Below, piece by piece: positions 1 through 6,239 of a stretch of 11,528 nucleotides of DNA (the stretch's first letter is position 1; every line of letters begins with the position of its first letter). A program made the translations under genes and the position numbers. The DNA is from Cyanobacteria bacterium TMED177 (lineage in GTDB: Bacteria; Cyanobacteriota; Cyanobacteriia; PCC-6307; Cyanobiaceae). The stretch covers positions 19,579 to 31,106 of the forward strand of contig NHIA01000022.1 in the NCBI GenBank assembly GCA_002170825.1, read 5' to 3'. Below the pieces are notes generated by a model. That model did no database searches. It was given only the letters and a program-made list of their open reading frames with translations, and was not told where the DNA came from.

Positions 1-613
1 GATTGAGGTGGAGATCCCATGGGGAAGGCGTCAGCAAACAGCGAAGTCCAGCCGATCGTGCAGCGTCAAGGCCGGCTTCTGAATCCTCAACGGCAAGGCA
101 CTGGGCCGCTGGACAACCCGATCTCTGCAGGGCAAGCTGATACCCCTGAGGCGACGGTTTCCCCTGATCCACATCATCCGCCGTGATCATGCCTCGGAAG
201 ATTGGGATGACGTCCCTGGCACTGCTGAGCAGGGCATCCACCGATGCCGCTCCACTAGACGTCACGATCCATTGCTCGACGCCGGCTTCCTGCAGCAGGG
301 CAAGCAGTCGCCTGATGCCGGGGCGAAAGCGAATGGCCCCTGATTGAGCCAGCTCGGTGTAATGAATCCGTTTTCGGTCGCGGATCGCCTCCAGCTGGCT
401 GGCGTTCAGATCGATTCCGCAGGACTTGGCATAGACCCTGACCCGCTGCAGTCCGCCAGGAATGGCCAGCAAACGGGCATACAGCGTCTGATCCCAGACG
501 ATCCCCAAGTCCAGATCCTGAAAGGCCCGATTGAACGCCGGCCGATGTCCGTCCATTTCCGTGTCAGCCAAGGTGCCATCCACATCCCAGAACACGGCCT
601 TCAATTGCGTCAT
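1..613 (-). CDS. CbbY-like HAD-family phosphatase (C-terminus off window)
   Basis: Translation of the minus strand from the ATG at 613-611 gives 204 open codons running off the left edge; the family is usually about 220-260 residues, so a modest C-terminal part is missing. All HAD motifs are visible: motif I WDVDGTLADTE (nucleophile D10, acid/base D12), motif II T118-S119-S120, motif III K152 in GKPSPQGY, and motif IV E176-D177 in VEDSEAGLDAARSAGL. Residues ~20-95 fit the alpha-helical C1 cap, and the GG..RV..Y and FRPGIRRLL stretches resemble the CbbY branch. Some CbbY proteins are known to hydrolyse xylulose-1,5-bisphosphate, a Rubisco inhibitor; that substrate is only an inference here, and beta-phosphoglucomutase or another sugar phosphatase is possible. 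It is divergent from recJ with a 33-bp gap. The family is secure, the substrate is not. Confidence 0.88.
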   Translation of the reverse strand, partial: MTQLKAVFWDVDGTLADTEMDGHRPAFNRAFQDLDLGIVWDQTLYARLLAIPGGLQRVRVYAKSCGIDLNASQLEAIRDRKRIHYTELAQSGAIRFRPGIRRLLALLQEAGVEQWIVTSSGAASVDALLSSARDVIPIFRGMITADDVDQGKPSPQGYQLALQRSGCPAAQCLAVEDSEAGLDAARSAGLRCLLTPSPWDLHLN

Positions 614-646
614 CCCAGCCCATCGGAGCGGGCACAATGCTGATCC

Positions 647-2560
647 ATGAGCGCCACCTCACCCCAGTCCTGGATGCTTCCAGCGGTGGTGGAGTTCAGC
701 CCACTCAGCGGGGTTGACCTCCCCCTGTCCCTGCGAACCCTTCTGCGCCGCCGTGGTTTCGGGGAGAAGGCCGCGGAGGAGATCATGACCCCTCCACCCT
801 TGCCGGATCCCAGCCATCATTTTCCGGATCTGGCGGCAGCGGTGGCTCGCGTGTGCCAGGCCTGTGAGCGCGGCGATGCGTTGGCGGTATGCGGTGACTA
901 CGACGCCGACGGCATGACCAGCACCGCCCTGTTACTCCGGGCTTTGCTCCCCCTGGGAGCCCGTGCCGAGCCTGCGATTCCCTCTCGTATGGACGAGGGA
1001 TACGGCTTGAACGTGGCCATGGTGGAGCGTCTGCATGCCCAGGGGATTCGGCTGCTGATCACCGTGGACAACGGGGTCGCGGCAACCGAGGCGCTCGAAC
1101 GGGCCCAATCCCTGGCGATGGATGTGATCGTGACGGACCACCACACCATTCCGGCGATCCGTCCGCCGATGACGGCTCTGCTCCATCCGGCCACCACACC
1201 CACGGATTCCCCGTACCGCGGGCTTGCCGGGGTCGGCCTGGCCTATGTGCTGGCCATCAGCGTGGCCGAACGTCTGCAGCAACCGAAGGCGATCCAGGTG
1301 GCTCGCGATCTGTTTTGCATCGGAACCGTTGCCGACATGGCACCGCTCACAGGTGCTAACCGCCGGTGGTTGCTCGAGGGCCTGACAACGCTGCACCGAA
1401 GCCACTGCGAAGGTTTGCTGGCCCTGCAGCGCTTGGCTGGGATCGGTGACTCCCCCTTAAGTGCAGAGGACATCGGCTTCCAGCTCGCTCCTCGGATCAA
1501 TGCGGTCGGCCGTCTGGGGGATCCCGTTCTGGTGGTGGAACTTCTCACCGAGACAGACCGGGGCAAGGCGATGGCCCTTGCCCGTCGTTGCGACGACCTC
1601 AACCGTCAGCGCCGTGATCTCTGTGATGCGATCGAAGCGGAAGCCGTTGCCCTGGTGGAAGCGGATGGTGAGTGTCAGGTTCCACCGTTTCTGTTGTTGG
1701 CCCAGAGTCACTGGCATCACGGTGTGATCGGCATCGTCGCGGCGCGATTGATGGAGCGTTATCACCGCCCGGTGGCGCTTCTGGCGGGCGATGGAGACGG
1801 TCGGCTTCGTGCTTCGGCGCGCTCTCCCCAGGGTTTCGCGGTTGATCAGGCTCTCACCAGCTGCGCTGATTTGTTGGACCGTTTCGGAGGTCATCCGGCA
1901 GCCGGTGGCTTCACCGTGGCGGCCGAGCATGTTCATGCCCTTCACGAGCGTTTGAACGGGCTTGCCGAACCCTGGCTGTTGCAGCAGGGATGCAACCGTC
2001 CGATTCGTCCGGAGGTCTGCCTGGGCCTGAAGGAGATCAACTGGGATCTCTGGAAAGGACTAAATGCCCTGGCTCCCTTCGGCATGGGCAACCGATCACC
2101 CCTGTTCTGGTCCCGTGGATGTGTGGTTGAGGACTGGCGGGTTCTCAACGGCGGGCATCTGGCGTTGACCGTTGGACAGGACGACACCCAGCGTCGAGCG
2201 ATCGCTTGGAGAACAGCCCCTCTCGAGCCGATGCCACCCAGCGTGGACATCGCGTACGAGCTGGCTGTGAACGAATGGCGCGGAGAGCGACGTTTGCAGC
2301 TGATGCTCAAGGCGGTGCGTGCCCATCAACCGGAGGTCACGTTGACCTGCGGAGAGCGCCGTTACCAGGCGCGCATCCTGCCCCTCAAGGATGCAGGGAT
2401 CGAGCCCATCCCTTTTGAGGTGATCAACAGCACAGGGGAGAGCCTTCGAGCCTCGCTCGATCAACAGGCACCGGTGCACTGCAACGATGAACGATCGGAG
2501 CATCCGCAGGTGCGCGCTCTGCTGGAAGAGGCTTCGATTGCCCTGGGGTTGAGGCCCTGA
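647..2560 (+). CDS. recJ: Single-stranded-DNA-specific 5'-3' exonuclease RecJ
   Basis: This 637-residue protein is a DHH/DHHA1 phosphoesterase. Family members degrade single-stranded DNA 5' to 3' with Mn2+ or Mg2+ in RecF-pathway recombination, mismatch repair and base-excision repair. Visible motifs: motif I GDYDADG (D84, D86, D88; many homologues have DYDVDG), motif II TVDNG (D141), motif III TDHH (D164-H165-H166), then GLAGVGLAY. The DHHA1 domain carries HWHHGVIGIVAARL and GGHPAAGGF (414-422). Residues ~450-560, with ALAPFGMGN and a beta-rich stretch, fit the RecJ OB-fold. It is longer than E. coli RecJ (577 residues), mainly through its C-terminal tail. ATG 647 is chosen as the first in-frame ATG in the short gap to the divergent HAD gene; no strong ribosome binding site is seen. 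The stop faces psb30 across 4 nt. Confidence 0.95.
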   Translation: MSATSPQSWMLPAVVEFSPLSGVDLPLSLRTLLRRRGFGEKAAEEIMTPPPLPDPSHHFPDLAAAVARVCQACERGDALAVCGDYDADGMTSTALLLRALLPLGARAEPAIPSRMDEGYGLNVAMVERLHAQGIRLLITVDNGVAATEALERAQSLAMDVIVTDHHTIPAIRPPMTALLHPATTPTDSPYRGLAGVGLAYVLAISVAERLQQPKAIQVARDLFCIGTVADMAPLTGANRRWLLEGLTTLHRSHCEGLLALQRLAGIGDSPLSAEDIGFQLAPRINAVGRLGDPVLVVELLTETDRGKAMALARRCDDLNRQRRDLCDAIEAEAVALVEADGECQVPPFLLLAQSHWHHGVIGIVAARLMERYHRPVALLAGDGDGRLRASARSPQGFAVDQALTSCADLLDRFGGHPAAGGFTVAAEHVHALHERLNGLAEPWLLQQGCNRPIRPEVCLGLKEINWDLWKGLNALAPFGMGNRSPLFWSRGCVVEDWRVLNGGHLALTVGQDDTQRRAIAWRTAPLEPMPPSVDIAYELAVNEWRGERRLQLMLKAVRAHQPEVTLTCGERRYQARILPLKDAGIEPIPFEVINSTGESLRASLDQQAPVHCNDERSEHPQVRALLEEASIALGLRP

Positions 2561-2573
2561 AGCTTCAAAGGGC
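2558..2573. terminator. Possible bidirectional hairpin between converging recJ and psb30
   Basis: The two converging stop codons (TGA at 2558-2560 on plus, TGA at 2567-2565 on minus) lie in the perfect 10-bp palindrome TGAAGCTTCA. Flanking bases GCCCT (2554-2558) and AGGGC (2569-2573) could form a 5-bp GC-rich stem on either strand. There is no T-tract, so this is not a canonical intrinsic terminator. Its placement at the only convergent junction of the window is the main argument. Confidence 0.25.
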
Positions 2574-2672
2574 GCCGCGGCGGTAGAAGAGGATGAAGAT
2601 CACAGCCGGGCCAGCCAACGTGATCAACGCAAGGGCGCCGAAGTTAGCGATCAGGTGGAAATCGATGCCCAT
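2565..2672 (-). CDS. psb30: Photosystem II protein Psb30 (Ycf12)
   Basis: A complete 35-codon minus-strand gene, easily missed because of its size. The ATG is at 2672-2670 and the TGA at 2567-2565. The product begins [17 protein letters not shown] and ends [10 protein letters not shown], which I recognise as Psb30/Ycf12, a single-span low-mass subunit of the photosystem II core in the thylakoid membrane, where it sits near cytochrome b559 and PsbJ/PsbK and helps stabilise the complex. One hydrophobic helix (residues ~10-30) is followed by the basic YRRGAL tail typical of the family. The gene converges on recJ with 4 nt between stops and is divergent from the YkgJ-type gene. Neither a strong Shine-Dalgarno sequence nor a convincing promoter is visible in the 108 nt upstream, although a perfect inverted repeat lies about 80-100 nt upstream. 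Confidence 0.93.
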
Positions 2673-2753
2673 GGCGATAAAGCGCTCACACAAGACGGAT
2701 TTCAGCACAGGCTACGGGTCACCAGCGGCCTGGAGCCCTCGGCTTTGGATCCT

Positions 2754-2772
2754 CTGTGACGGCTTGTCACAG
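2754..2772. promoter_or_regulatory. Perfect 7-bp inverted repeat in divergent psb30/YkgJ gap
   Basis: CTGTGAC-GGCTT-GTCACAG has perfect 7-bp arms around a 5-nt spacer. It lies in the 108-bp gap between psb30 (minus) and the cysteine-cluster gene (plus), ending 8 nt before the ATG at 2781. It could be a dimeric-repressor or activator site, or an RNA hairpin in the leader of the plus-strand gene. It resembles a CRP-type half-site pair (TGTGA/TCACA), but the spacing is 7 rather than 6, and it is not an NtcA site (GTA-N8-TAC). Function is unproven. Confidence 0.4.
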
Positions 2773-2780
2773 CTGCGGTG

Positions 2781-3176
2781 ATGGCCTCCTCCCATCCGTC
2801 GTCAGAACAGACGTCCGCCTCATACCAACGGTGGCAATGCATCTCGCAATGCGGGGCCTGTTGCAGGCTCTGCCCTGAGGAACGGGAGGATGCGCTGGAG
2901 GCTTTGTCCGAGGCGGATCAAGCGACCTACCTCGCGATGGTCGGTGAGGACGGTTGGTGCATCCATTACGACAGCGGTGGACGGCGCTGCAGGATCTATG
3001 AGTCCCGGCCAACCTTCTGCCGCGTCAGTCAACTGGGCCAGTTGTTTGATGTGGCACCGGATGACGTTGACGCTTTCGCCATCGATTGCTGCCATCAACA
3101 GATTCGCTCGGTCTACGGCGGACGCAGCAGAGAGATGCGTAGGTTCAACCGCGGACTACGCAGAACCGATGTCTGA
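2781..3176 (+). CDS. YkgJ/UPF0153-type cysteine-cluster protein
   Basis: A 131-residue soluble protein of the YkgJ (UPF0153) family, thought to bind zinc or an iron-sulfur cluster; no defined reaction is established that I know of. The signature is CISQCGACCRLC (C20, C24, C27, C28, C31), followed by C60 in GWCIHY, C70 in RRCRIY, C80 in RPTFCRV and C103-C104 near the C-terminus. The CRIYESRPTFCR stretch is diagnostic. There is no signal peptide or membrane span. ATG 2781 is preferred; the GTG at 2778 immediately before it would add one residue. Its last 8 nt overlap the start of the first UPF0016 gene, suggesting translational coupling and a shared operon with a probable metal transporter. A metal-sensing or metal-protein assembly role is inference from that context. 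Confidence 0.85.
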   Translation: MASSHPSSEQTSASYQRWQCISQCGACCRLCPEEREDALEALSEADQATYLAMVGEDGWCIHYDSGGRRCRIYESRPTFCRVSQLGQLFDVAPDDVDAFAIDCCHQQIRSVYGGRSREMRRFNRGLRRTDV

Positions 3177-3501
3177 GAGCAAGCAGGTGGCGCGTCCAGC
3201 GTTTCCCACGGTGGTGTTCAGCACCTTCAGCACCGTGTTCATCGCTGAGCTGGGCGACAAGACCCAGCTGGCAACCCTGTTGTTGTCAGCGCAGTCCGGC
3301 TCGCCATGGCTGGTGTTTCTTGGCGCTGCGCTGGCTCTGATCTGTTCCAGCCTGGTGGGAGTTCTGCTGGGCCAATGGCTGGCACAGACCCTTCCCCCGC
3401 AGCGGATTGAATCGATGGCCGGGGTGCTGATGGTGGGCCTGGGCCTGTGGCTTGGTGTCCAGGCCGGTCGCTCCCTGCTGTTGTCCACAGCCGGAGCCTG
3501 A
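3169..3501 (+). CDS. Half-size UPF0016 (GDT1/Mnx-type) membrane protein, subunit 1
   Basis: A 110-residue membrane protein with one UPF0016 unit. It has three hydrophobic segments (about 13-35, 42-65, 80-103) and the signature ELGDKTQLAT at 27-36, whose acidic residues bind cations in the family. Full-size members (Synechocystis Mnx, plant PAM71, yeast Gdt1, human TMEM165) carry two such units and move Mn2+ or Ca2+, usually in exchange for protons. The frame stays open far upstream inside the preceding gene, but ATG 3169 is chosen because it gives the normal N-terminus and the compact overlap ATGTCTGA with the YkgJ-type stop. Its basic N-terminus (K5, R9) suggests a cytoplasmic N-terminal end by the positive-inside rule. 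A second half-size copy follows after 3 nt, so a heterodimeric transporter is likely. Metal specificity is inferred. Confidence 0.88.
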   Translation: MSESKQVARPAFPTVVFSTFSTVFIAELGDKTQLATLLLSAQSGSPWLVFLGAALALICSSLVGVLLGQWLAQTLPPQRIESMAGVLMVGLGLWLGVQAGRSLLLSTAGA

Positions 3502-3504
3502 CCC

Positions 3505-3813
3505 ATGGACATCACCCTGTTGATCTCCACGTTTCTCACGGTGTTTCTGGCCGAACTCGGTGACAAGACCCAGTTGGCCACCGTGGCCTTGAGCGGCACC
3601 TCCGACCGTCCCCTGGCCGTGTTTCTCGGTTCGTCGTCCGCCTTGGTGTTGGCCAGCCTGATCGGGGCCTTGGCTGGAGGCTCCATCGCCAATGTGATTC
3701 CAACGGAAGTGCTGCAGCTGATGGCAGCCATCGGCTTTTTGATCATCGGAGGACGACTGCTGCTGCAGAGCAGGACTCCAGCCACCAACGACGACAGTCC
3801 CGCAAGCTCATAA
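3505..3813 (+). CDS. Half-size UPF0016 (GDT1/Mnx-type) membrane protein, subunit 2
   Basis: A 102-residue second UPF0016 unit, beginning 3 nt after the stop of the first. It shows the same layout: three hydrophobic segments (about 3-20, 36-58, 68-90) and the ELGDKTQLAT signature at 17-26. The two genes also match closely at DNA level around this motif, consistent with an old duplication. The N-terminus lacks positive charge (MDITLL), whereas the C-terminal side of the last helix carries arginines, the opposite of what might be expected if both partners had the same orientation. Together the pair would rebuild the two-domain Mn2+/Ca2+ antiporter fold. As I recall, paired half-size homologues in Synechocystis have been linked to manganese uptake; if so, Mn supply to photosystem II is a plausible role. 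About 96 nt without a gene follow. Confidence 0.88.
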   Translation: MDITLLISTFLTVFLAELGDKTQLATVALSGTSDRPLAVFLGSSSALVLASLIGALAGGSIANVIPTEVLQLMAAIGFLIIGGRLLLQSRTPATNDDSPASS

Positions 3814-3909
3814 ACTGATTTTGATCAGAGCTCTCTGCACGGCCCGGTTCCACTGTCGGCCGCTCTGAATCCCCTCCCGGTCTTGAAGGCCGGATTCACC
3901 ACCTCACCC

Positions 3910-6237
3910 ATGAAGTTCTCGGTTGCTGATCTGCTGGATCAGCTTTCGTACGACCAGCCGATTTCGCAGCCAACACTGGCCAAGATCCTCAAGTTGACCA
4001 ACAAGGCTGACAAGGGCGGTCTGGATCTGGCCCTGATCGCGCTCGGGAAGCTCGGTGTGGTGGGCAGTTCGGGCGATGAAGGTGTCGTGCGTGAGCGCAG
4101 CGATGAGCTCATCGATGCTCGTCTGCGCTGCAGCAGCAAGGGTTTCTGTTTCGCCATCCGGGATGACGGTGGCGATGACATCTACATCCGAGACCACCAG
4201 CTCAATCACGCCTGGAATGGTGATCGCGTTCTGGTGCGCATCACACGGGAAGGAGGACGCCGCCGATCTCCGGAAGGTGGTGTGCAATGCATCCTTGAGC
4301 GGGCCACCCATTCGTTGTTGGCGCAGGTGGAGCGTCAGGACGACCGGTTCGTGGCAGCACCACTGGATGACCGCATGCTCACCACGATCGAGCTGGCGGA
4401 TGAAGCGGCTGAATACCTGCCTGGGGACACTCCGACCTCTGTGGTGGAGATCAAGGTTGACCAGTATCCGATTGCCCAGCATCCGGCCAAGGGCCATGTG
4501 GCGCGGCCCTTGCCGCTCAATGCGGGACCAGCCGCAGATCGGGATCTGTTGTTGACCAAAGCCGGCCTGCATGAGCGTCCGGCGGCACCCCGCGGATCTG
4601 CCAAAGCGCCTGCGAGCAAAGGCAGAACCGATCTGAGCGACCAACCGGCATTGTTGTTGTGCAGCTGGCAAAGCGCTGAAGCCCCCCCCCTGCCGGCGGT
4701 CCATGTTGAGGCCAGGGATGGAGGTAGCCGTCTCTGGGTGCACGCCCCATCGATTGCGGAACGGTTCGGGCAGGGCAGCAGCCTGGATCTCTGGATGCGT
4801 GACCGCAGTGAAGCGCTCTGCCTCGGTGATGCATGGCAGCCGTTGCTGACCTCAGCCCTCAGCAAGGCCTGTCGCTTCAAGGTTGGCGAATCCACGGACG
4901 CGATCTCTGTGCGGCTCGATGTTTCGGCCGAGGGCGAACTCACCGATTGGGAGTTCATGCTCAGCACCATTCGACCTGTGGCGAGCGTTGATGCACAGCA
5001 GCTAGAGGCTCTGGCTGAACGCAAACCCAAGGCCAGAAGCGTCCCGGCAGCGCTCAAGGCGATCAAGGATCAGCTGGGCCAGCTGGAAACGCTTGTCTTC
5101 TGCGCAGGATGTCTGGTCAACCATGAACGGCAGAACGGAGCGGTGTTGCTCGATCTGCAGGCCCCGCAGATGGACAGCCTCGGCGATCTTCGCTGGGCTG
5201 ATCCGAGTGGTCAAAGCCACCGCTGGCTGGACGTGACCGATCGAACGGATCCCAACTCCCTGCTACAGCCGTTGCTGCGCGCAGCGGATCGAGCCTGGGG
5301 GCTGCATCGCGCTGCGTTGGAGCTTCCGGGGATCGGCATGTTGAGTGCTGAACCCGATAGCTCAGTGCTCACGGATGTGGCCAAGACGGCTGTGGCGTTG
5401 GACCTGCCACTGGAATTGGACGACGACGGCAGCCCATCGGCTCAGGAATTGATTGCTGTGTTCGCCGAGTCAGCGCAACGCCGTGTGCTTGAGCAACAGC
5501 TGAGCCATGCATTGGCTCCATCACAGCTCACCGCTCTCAACGCCGTAGAGGTGCAGGAGAGCGCATCTGCGCTCGATGAAAGCCCCCCGGCATCCGACCC
5601 CCCACTGTGTTCCTGGTGCTGTGCATCACTGAGCTACGCCCAGATCGCCAATCAACAGGTCATCCAGATGCTGCTGCAGGACGGCAAGGACAGACCCAGC
5701 GTCCGCCAGAAAGAGCGCCTGCAACTCGGCCAACGCGGCTGTGCTGAGGCACTCCAGTGGTCCCTGTTCACTGCGACACAGGATGAACGGCTGCAAAGCA
5801 TTGTTTCGCACCGCCTTGTTCAACGCTTGAACGGACGCCGACGTCAGGTGCTGGAACTGCAGCGGGACCTGTTGGCCATGGTTCAGGCCCGTTCCGCCGA
5901 ACACCTGGTCGGGCAGGTGGCCGAAGGTCGTGTCAGCGGCGTGCAGAGCTATGGCTTTTTTGTCGAGGTGGGCGAGACCCGCGTTGAAGGTCTGGTTCAC
6001 GTCAGCTCGCTCAACGACGACTGGTACGAATACCGCTCCCGTCAGAACCGTTTGGTCGGCCGCAAGAATCGCCGGGTCTACCAACTCGGGGACCCGGTGC
6101 AGGTGTGCGTGATCAAGGTGGATGTGCTCCGAAATCAGATCGACCTGGAAGTGGTTCCGCAGCCGATCACCTCCGCGGAGCCATCCAGTTCGAATGGCCT
6201 CGATGAACCCCTGGCCGTTGCCCTGAGCGACGCCTGA
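3910..6237 (+). CDS. RNase II/R (VacB)-family protein with degenerate catalytic centre
   Basis: A 775-residue protein with the domain order of RNase R/II: N-terminal helix-turn-helix-like region (1-55), cold-shock-like RNA-binding region (65-115, with KGFCFAI and NGDRVLVRI) and further OB-like strands to ~200, an RNB-like region (~240-620), and a C-terminal S1 domain (668-748, GRVSGVQSYGFFVEV ... VEGLVHVSSL). Active members degrade RNA 3' to 5' with Mg2+. Here the expected aspartate cluster (TIDxxDAxDFDDA) is replaced by ALLLCSWQSAEAPPLPAV (247-264), although flanking residues align (TDLSDQP before, EARDGGSRLWVH after). The later SPxRRYxDL block is replaced by SLSYAQIANQQ (573-583), losing the arginine. 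I infer a catalytically dead RNA-binding protein. ATG 3910 is preferred over a TTG at 3883 because MKFSVADLL fits the domain start. ubiX follows after 2 nt. Confidence 0.87.
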   Translation: MKFSVADLLDQLSYDQPISQPTLAKILKLTNKADKGGLDLALIALGKLGVVGSSGDEGVVRERSDELIDARLRCSSKGFCFAIRDDGGDDIYIRDHQLNHAWNGDRVLVRITREGGRRRSPEGGVQCILERATHSLLAQVERQDDRFVAAPLDDRMLTTIELADEAAEYLPGDTPTSVVEIKVDQYPIAQHPAKGHVARPLPLNAGPAADRDLLLTKAGLHERPAAPRGSAKAPASKGRTDLSDQPALLLCSWQSAEAPPLPAVHVEARDGGSRLWVHAPSIAERFGQGSSLDLWMRDRSEALCLGDAWQPLLTSALSKACRFKVGESTDAISVRLDVSAEGELTDWEFMLSTIRPVASVDAQQLEALAERKPKARSVPAALKAIKDQLGQLETLVFCAGCLVNHERQNGAVLLDLQAPQMDSLGDLRWADPSGQSHRWLDVTDRTDPNSLLQPLLRAADRAWGLHRAALELPGIGMLSAEPDSSVLTDVAKTAVALDLPLELDDDGSPSAQELIAVFAESAQRRVLEQQLSHALAPSQLTALNAVEVQESASALDESPPASDPPLCSWCCASLSYAQIANQQVIQMLLQDGKDRPSVRQKERLQLGQRGCAEALQWSLFTATQDERLQSIVSHRLVQRLNGRRRQVLELQRDLLAMVQARSAEHLVGQVAEGRVSGVQSYGFFVEVGETRVEGLVHVSSLNDDWYEYRSRQNRLVGRKNRRVYQLGDPVQVCVIKVDVLRNQIDLEVVPQPITSAEPSSSNGLDEPLAVALSDA
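4682..4690 (+). repeat. Nine-cytosine homopolymer inside the RNB-family gene
   Basis: A run of nine C residues encodes Ala-Pro-Pro-Leu at residues 258-261, inside the segment that replaces the catalytic aspartate motif. It is the longest single-base run I noticed. The reading frame is continuous and sensible on both sides, so no frameshift is present in this copy, but such tracts are prone to slippage in replication and sequencing. Confidence 0.7.
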
Positions 6238-6239
6238 CC

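Noticed and set aside
633-638. CACAAT as a -10 box for recJ
   Set aside because: It matches only four of six positions, has no -35 partner, and would leave almost no leader before the ATG at 647.
344-643. Plus-strand open frame of 99 codons over the left end of the window
   Set aside because: It is antisense to the HAD phosphatase, which shows all four HAD motifs in the minus strand; the plus-strand product resembles no family.
2198-2205. HIP1 octamer GCGATCGC (another copy at 10358-10365)
   Set aside because: Only two copies were noticed, both inside coding sequence; this is not the enrichment seen in many freshwater cyanobacteria and has no local meaning.
2754-2772. CRP-type binding site
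   Set aside because: The half-sites TGTGA and TCACA are separated by 7 rather than 6 bases, so I list it only as an unassigned inverted repeat.
3156-3788. Long minus-strand open frame of 210 codons across both UPF0016 genes
   Set aside because: It is the antisense shadow of two clear membrane-protein genes; its repeated pattern merely mirrors the duplicated ELGDKTQ segments.
3814-3909. Terminator or promoter in the 96-nt gap before the RNB-family gene
   Set aside because: CTGAT-TTTG-ATCAG (3815-3828) is a short AT-containing stem without a T-tract, and no paired -35/-10 boxes were found.
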